In this document: one piece after another, positions 6,500 through 7,978 of the stretch | Layout: each line of letters opens with the position of its first letter | Position numbering within the stretch: position 1 is the first letter of the stretch | Source of the DNA: Promicromonosporaceae bacterium | GTDB taxonomy: Bacteria > Actinomycetota > Actinomycetes > Actinomycetales > Cellulomonadaceae | Assembly (NCBI GenBank): GCA_009780755.1 | Contig: WQZL01000115.1 | Coordinates: 1 to 7,978, forward strand | Length of the DNA stretch: 7,978 bases | Direction of reading: 5' to 3' | Program-made: the position numbers and the translations under genes | Notes under the pieces: model-generated | The model's database searches: none | Seen by the model: the letters and a program-made list of their open reading frames with translations, nothing else | What the model was told of the DNA's origin: nothing

Positions 6500-7447
6500 C
6501 TAGCCCAACCGGGTGCGGAGCCAGCGGAGGGCGGCTTCGCCTTGGTCGCGCTGGAATTTGCGGACCGTGGGCAGAGCTGGGGGCGGCAGCTGGAGCGCAG
6601 CGTGAGTGAAGTATCCGGCCAGGCCCGCGAAGAAGCGTTCGGCGGTGTCGGCGGGTATTTCTGCGAAAATCGGATGCGTGCCCAGTACCAGGTCGATGTC
6701 GTATCCCGGACGACGATAGACGGCATCTAGCAGCAGGCCAACCGGATCGAACCACCTGGATCCGACGGCGGCCCACGGCCAATCGAGCAGCACCGGAGAA
6801 CAATCGGTGGACCGCAGTAGCAGGTTGTCGGCCCGCAGATCGACATGAACCAGGGCATCACCGCTGGCCAGATCGAGTGCTTCAGCACTCAGGGCGCGCA
6901 ACGCGTTGAGATGCGCGGCGATCCAGGCGTTCAGATCATCCTCATAGGGCAGGGGAACCTCGGGGTCAGCGGCTAAACGATCCCAGCCGCGAAAGAGAGG
7001 AGAAAGAGAAGTCCGCAGATCGGGCAGCTCTACGTTCGCCAACGGGAGTTCGGCCAGCGCAGGTAGCACATCGAGTACCGCGTCGAGTTCGCCCTCGGCC
7101 CAGCTCGGCTCTCTCCCCGCCACATCTTGCAAGATCACGACCGCCCATTCAGCGGTGTCGATGTGGCCAAGCAACCTGGCGTGCGGAATCAACTCGAAAC
7201 CGGGCACCTCGGCGAGCTTGGTGAGGACATCGATCTCGCGGCGGTGGATGGTGATGGAAAAGGGATCTGCCGCAGCGGCCACCACCTTGACGAACACGCG
7301 CTGCCCATCGTCGAGTAGTAGACGGTCGGCGACACCGGGGGAGAAACCGCCGGGCTGCGAGGTCCACTCCGCCACCGTGCCGCCGACCTGTCGCTCAATC
7401 TCCAAGCGCAGGCCAGCGGGAAGTTCGGGCCAGGTGATCCGAGGCAT
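6500..7447 (-). CDS. APH-family (aminoglycoside phosphotransferase-like) small-molecule kinase
   Basis: The 315-residue protein has the ordered motifs of the APH/choline-kinase-like family: the ATP-binding lysine K54 (RVFVKVV), the helix-C-type glutamate E71 (RREIDVL), the catalytic loop H201-V-D203-L-R-A-D-N208, and the metal-binding aspartate D222 in LLDWPWAAVG, followed by RWFDPVGLLL. D203 would be the catalytic base and N208 and D222 would hold magnesium. It is soluble, with no signal or membrane segment, and its length is usual for the family. The start at 7447 is the only reasonable one because an in-frame TAG lies at 7457-7459. The substrate cannot be read from sequence: the family includes antibiotic kinases but also many housekeeping or unassigned enzymes, so resistance should not be assumed. 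It is divergent from the fructosamine-kinase gene and separated from the giant gene by 533 bases, so it is probably its own transcript. It stops with TAG at 6500-6502. Confidence 0.9.
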   Translation of the reverse strand: MPRITWPELPAGLRLEIERQVGGTVAEWTSQPGGFSPGVADRLLLDDGQRVFVKVVAAAADPFSITIHRREIDVLTKLAEVPGFELIPHARLLGHIDTAEWAVVILQDVAGREPSWAEGELDAVLDVLPALAELPLANVELPDLRTSLSPLFRGWDRLAADPEVPLPYEDDLNAWIAAHLNALRALSAEALDLASGDALVHVDLRADNLLLRSTDCSPVLLDWPWAAVGSRWFDPVGLLLDAVYRRPGYDIDLVLGTHPIFAEIPADTAERFFAGLAGYFTHAALQLPPPALPTVRKFQRDQGEAALRWLRTRLG

Positions 7448-7453
7448 CTCGCC

Positions 7454-7459
7454 ACCCTA
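7454..7459 (-). promoter_or_regulatory. Candidate -10 box for the phosphotransferase gene
   Basis: TAGGGT fits TANNNT and is followed by six bases and then ATG, the geometry of a leaderless actinobacterial mRNA. The same stretch, GGGAGG and AGGGTGG, could instead act as a Shine-Dalgarno in a longer leader, so the two readings compete. Confidence 0.3.
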
Positions 7460-7475
7460 ACCTCCCTTCTCCATG

Positions 7476-7497
7476 TTTTGCGCAGCGTGATGCAAAA
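7476..7497. repeat. TTTTGC...GCAAAA inverted repeat, candidate operator
   Basis: Six-base arms TTTTGC (7476-7481) and GCAAAA (7492-7497) flank a 10-base spacer, giving a 22-bp dyad centred about one helical turn from arm to arm. It sits about 30 bases before the phosphotransferase start and 50 before the fructosamine-kinase start. This is the layout expected for a dimeric repressor acting on both genes, but no regulator gene is visible here. Confidence 0.4.
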
Positions 7498-7534
7498 GGA
7501 AGTCGCAGAATGCCGTGGGTTGACCGCGTATGGC

Positions 7535-7540
7535 TAGGCT
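7535..7540 (+). promoter_or_regulatory. Candidate -10 box for the fructosamine-kinase gene
   Basis: TAGGCT fits TANNNT and lies seven bases before the ATG at 7548, which would place transcription start at or next to that ATG. The lack of a good Shine-Dalgarno before this ATG agrees with a leaderless transcript. A TTGACC at 7520-7525 is too close to serve as its -35. Confidence 0.4.
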
Positions 7541-7547
7541 GCAACAC

Positions 7548-7978
7548 ATGCGAGCAGGGGTATTTCGGAAGGCCAGGCGTGGCGCCCCGGCGGGCTTCTT
7601 CGCGGCGGAGGCGGCGGGGCTGCGATGGCTGGCCGTTGATGGCGGGCCACGAGTGGCGCAGGTAATAGACGTTGGCCCAGACTACCTAGACCTTGAAGAG
7701 ATCACCCCCTGCCGCCCGACCCCTGAGGCCGCCTACGCCTTCGGGCAGGCGCTGGCTCGTCTGCACCGCGTTCCGGCCCCTGACGGCTGGGGCGCGCTGC
7801 CGGTCGAAGTGACCGCGGGATTCTTCGGGCCGTTGGACGATCCGCTCCCGATGATCGACGGCTCGTTCCCCTCCTGGCCCTCGTTCTACGCCGAGGCCCG
7901 CCTGCGGGTCATCGTCGAGCAAGGGCGAAAGCGCGGCGTGTTCACGAAAGACGATGCCCGGCAGATGGAGGCCGTCTG
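7548..7978 (+). CDS. Fructosamine kinase family protein (FN3K-like), 3' end beyond window
   Basis: The first 143 residues match the fructosamine/ketosamine-3-kinase family, which phosphorylates sugar adducts on protein amines as part of deglycation repair. Visible family features are FRKARRGAPAGFFAAEAAGL, with the ATP lysine K8 and helix glutamate E21, then LDLEEI hinge-like residues, AYAFGQALARLHRVPAPDGWG, GFFGPLDDPLP, and SWPSFYAEARLR, a strong family signature. The catalytic HGDLxxxN half lies past the right edge. The N-terminus is short: it begins right at the lysine strand, so the glycine-rich loop of longer homologues is absent. An in-frame ATG at 7530 would add six residues (MARLQH), and a TGA at 7521-7523 rules out anything longer. 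I prefer 7548 because a TAGGCT box lies at leaderless distance, but 7530 is possible. The protein is cytoplasmic by appearance. Confidence 0.87.
   Translation, partial: MRAGVFRKARRGAPAGFFAAEAAGLRWLAVDGGPRVAQVIDVGPDYLDLEEITPCRPTPEAAYAFGQALARLHRVPAPDGWGALPVEVTAGFFGPLDDPLPMIDGSFPSWPSFYAEARLRVIVEQGRKRGVFTKDDARQMEAV

Larger units (their letters stand above)
7448..7547. promoter_or_regulatory. Divergent promoter region between two kinase genes
   Basis: This 100-base region must hold promoters for both outward-facing genes. It contains an inverted repeat at 7476-7497 and a candidate -10 box next to each start codon. No convincing -35 elements were found on either strand. Confidence 0.55.

Noticed and set aside
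6165..6803. Minus-strand 212-codon ORF overlapping the phosphotransferase gene
   Set aside because: It is a shifted frame of the well-supported APH-family gene, and its non-overlapping part shows no recognisable protein.
7457..7474. Five-codon minus-strand mini-ORF (MEKGG, stop at 7457-7459) just before the phosphotransferase start
   Set aside because: It could be a leader peptide if transcription starts upstream, but it is too short and unsupported to call.
7520..7525. TTGACC as a -35 box for the fructosamine-kinase gene
   Set aside because: It is only nine bases from the TAGGCT box, and no -10-like sequence exists at a 16-18 base spacing.
7686..7922. Minus-strand 78-codon ORF at the right end
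   Set aside because: It is antisense to the fructosamine-kinase-family frame, which has clear family motifs.
1..7978. tRNA, rRNA, CRISPR, insertion sequence or phage attachment features
   Set aside because: No cloverleaf, regular spacer-repeat array, transposase motif or terminal inverted repeats were seen. The regular periodicity at 234-2570 is protein-level RCC1 repeats.

Overview
The window looks like chromosomal DNA of a high-GC Gram-positive bacterium (Actinobacteria, possibly an Actinomycetales commensal or soil lineage). The reasons are a moderately high GC content, GTG start usage, TANNNT-type -10 candidates placed directly before start codons, a fructosamine-kinase relative of actinobacterial type, and a huge exported RCC1-repeat protein. 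This placement is inferred from style, not from a marker gene.

Layout. Positions 1-5966 (minus strand) are one uninterrupted reading frame of 1988 codons with no stop before the left edge. Because it has no stop in the window, it is easily missed, and many short antisense and out-of-frame ORFs appear in its place. It encodes a giant secreted or surface protein. In order from the N-terminus it has a signal peptide, a long beta-rich stalk-like region of about 900 residues including a DUF11-like module, an SdrD_B/Cna-B-like domain with a calcium-type loop, a second DUF11-like module, and 14 RCC1-type repeats, enough for two seven-bladed beta-propellers. A compositionally distinct tail runs off the window edge. 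Any cell-wall anchor would lie outside the window.

Positions 5967-6499 are non-coding: the leader of the giant gene with several short repeats, and a strong hairpin at 6396-6439 that probably ends transcription of the next gene. Positions 6500-7447 (minus) encode an APH-family small-molecule phosphotransferase with all catalytic residues. A 100-base divergent intergenic region follows, with an inverted repeat and two candidate -10 boxes. From 7548 to the right edge (plus) is the start of a fructosamine-kinase-family protein with an unusually short N-terminus. The two kinases belong to the same protein-kinase-like fold and are transcribed divergently, so they may share a control region. Nothing in the sequence ties them functionally to the giant surface protein.

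The most noteworthy items are the doubled RCC1 propeller on an adhesin-like stalk, a sharp change of codon-ending bias near position 182 inside that gene (57 of the last 60 codons end in G or T), and the clustering of all eight of its cysteines into four close pairs.
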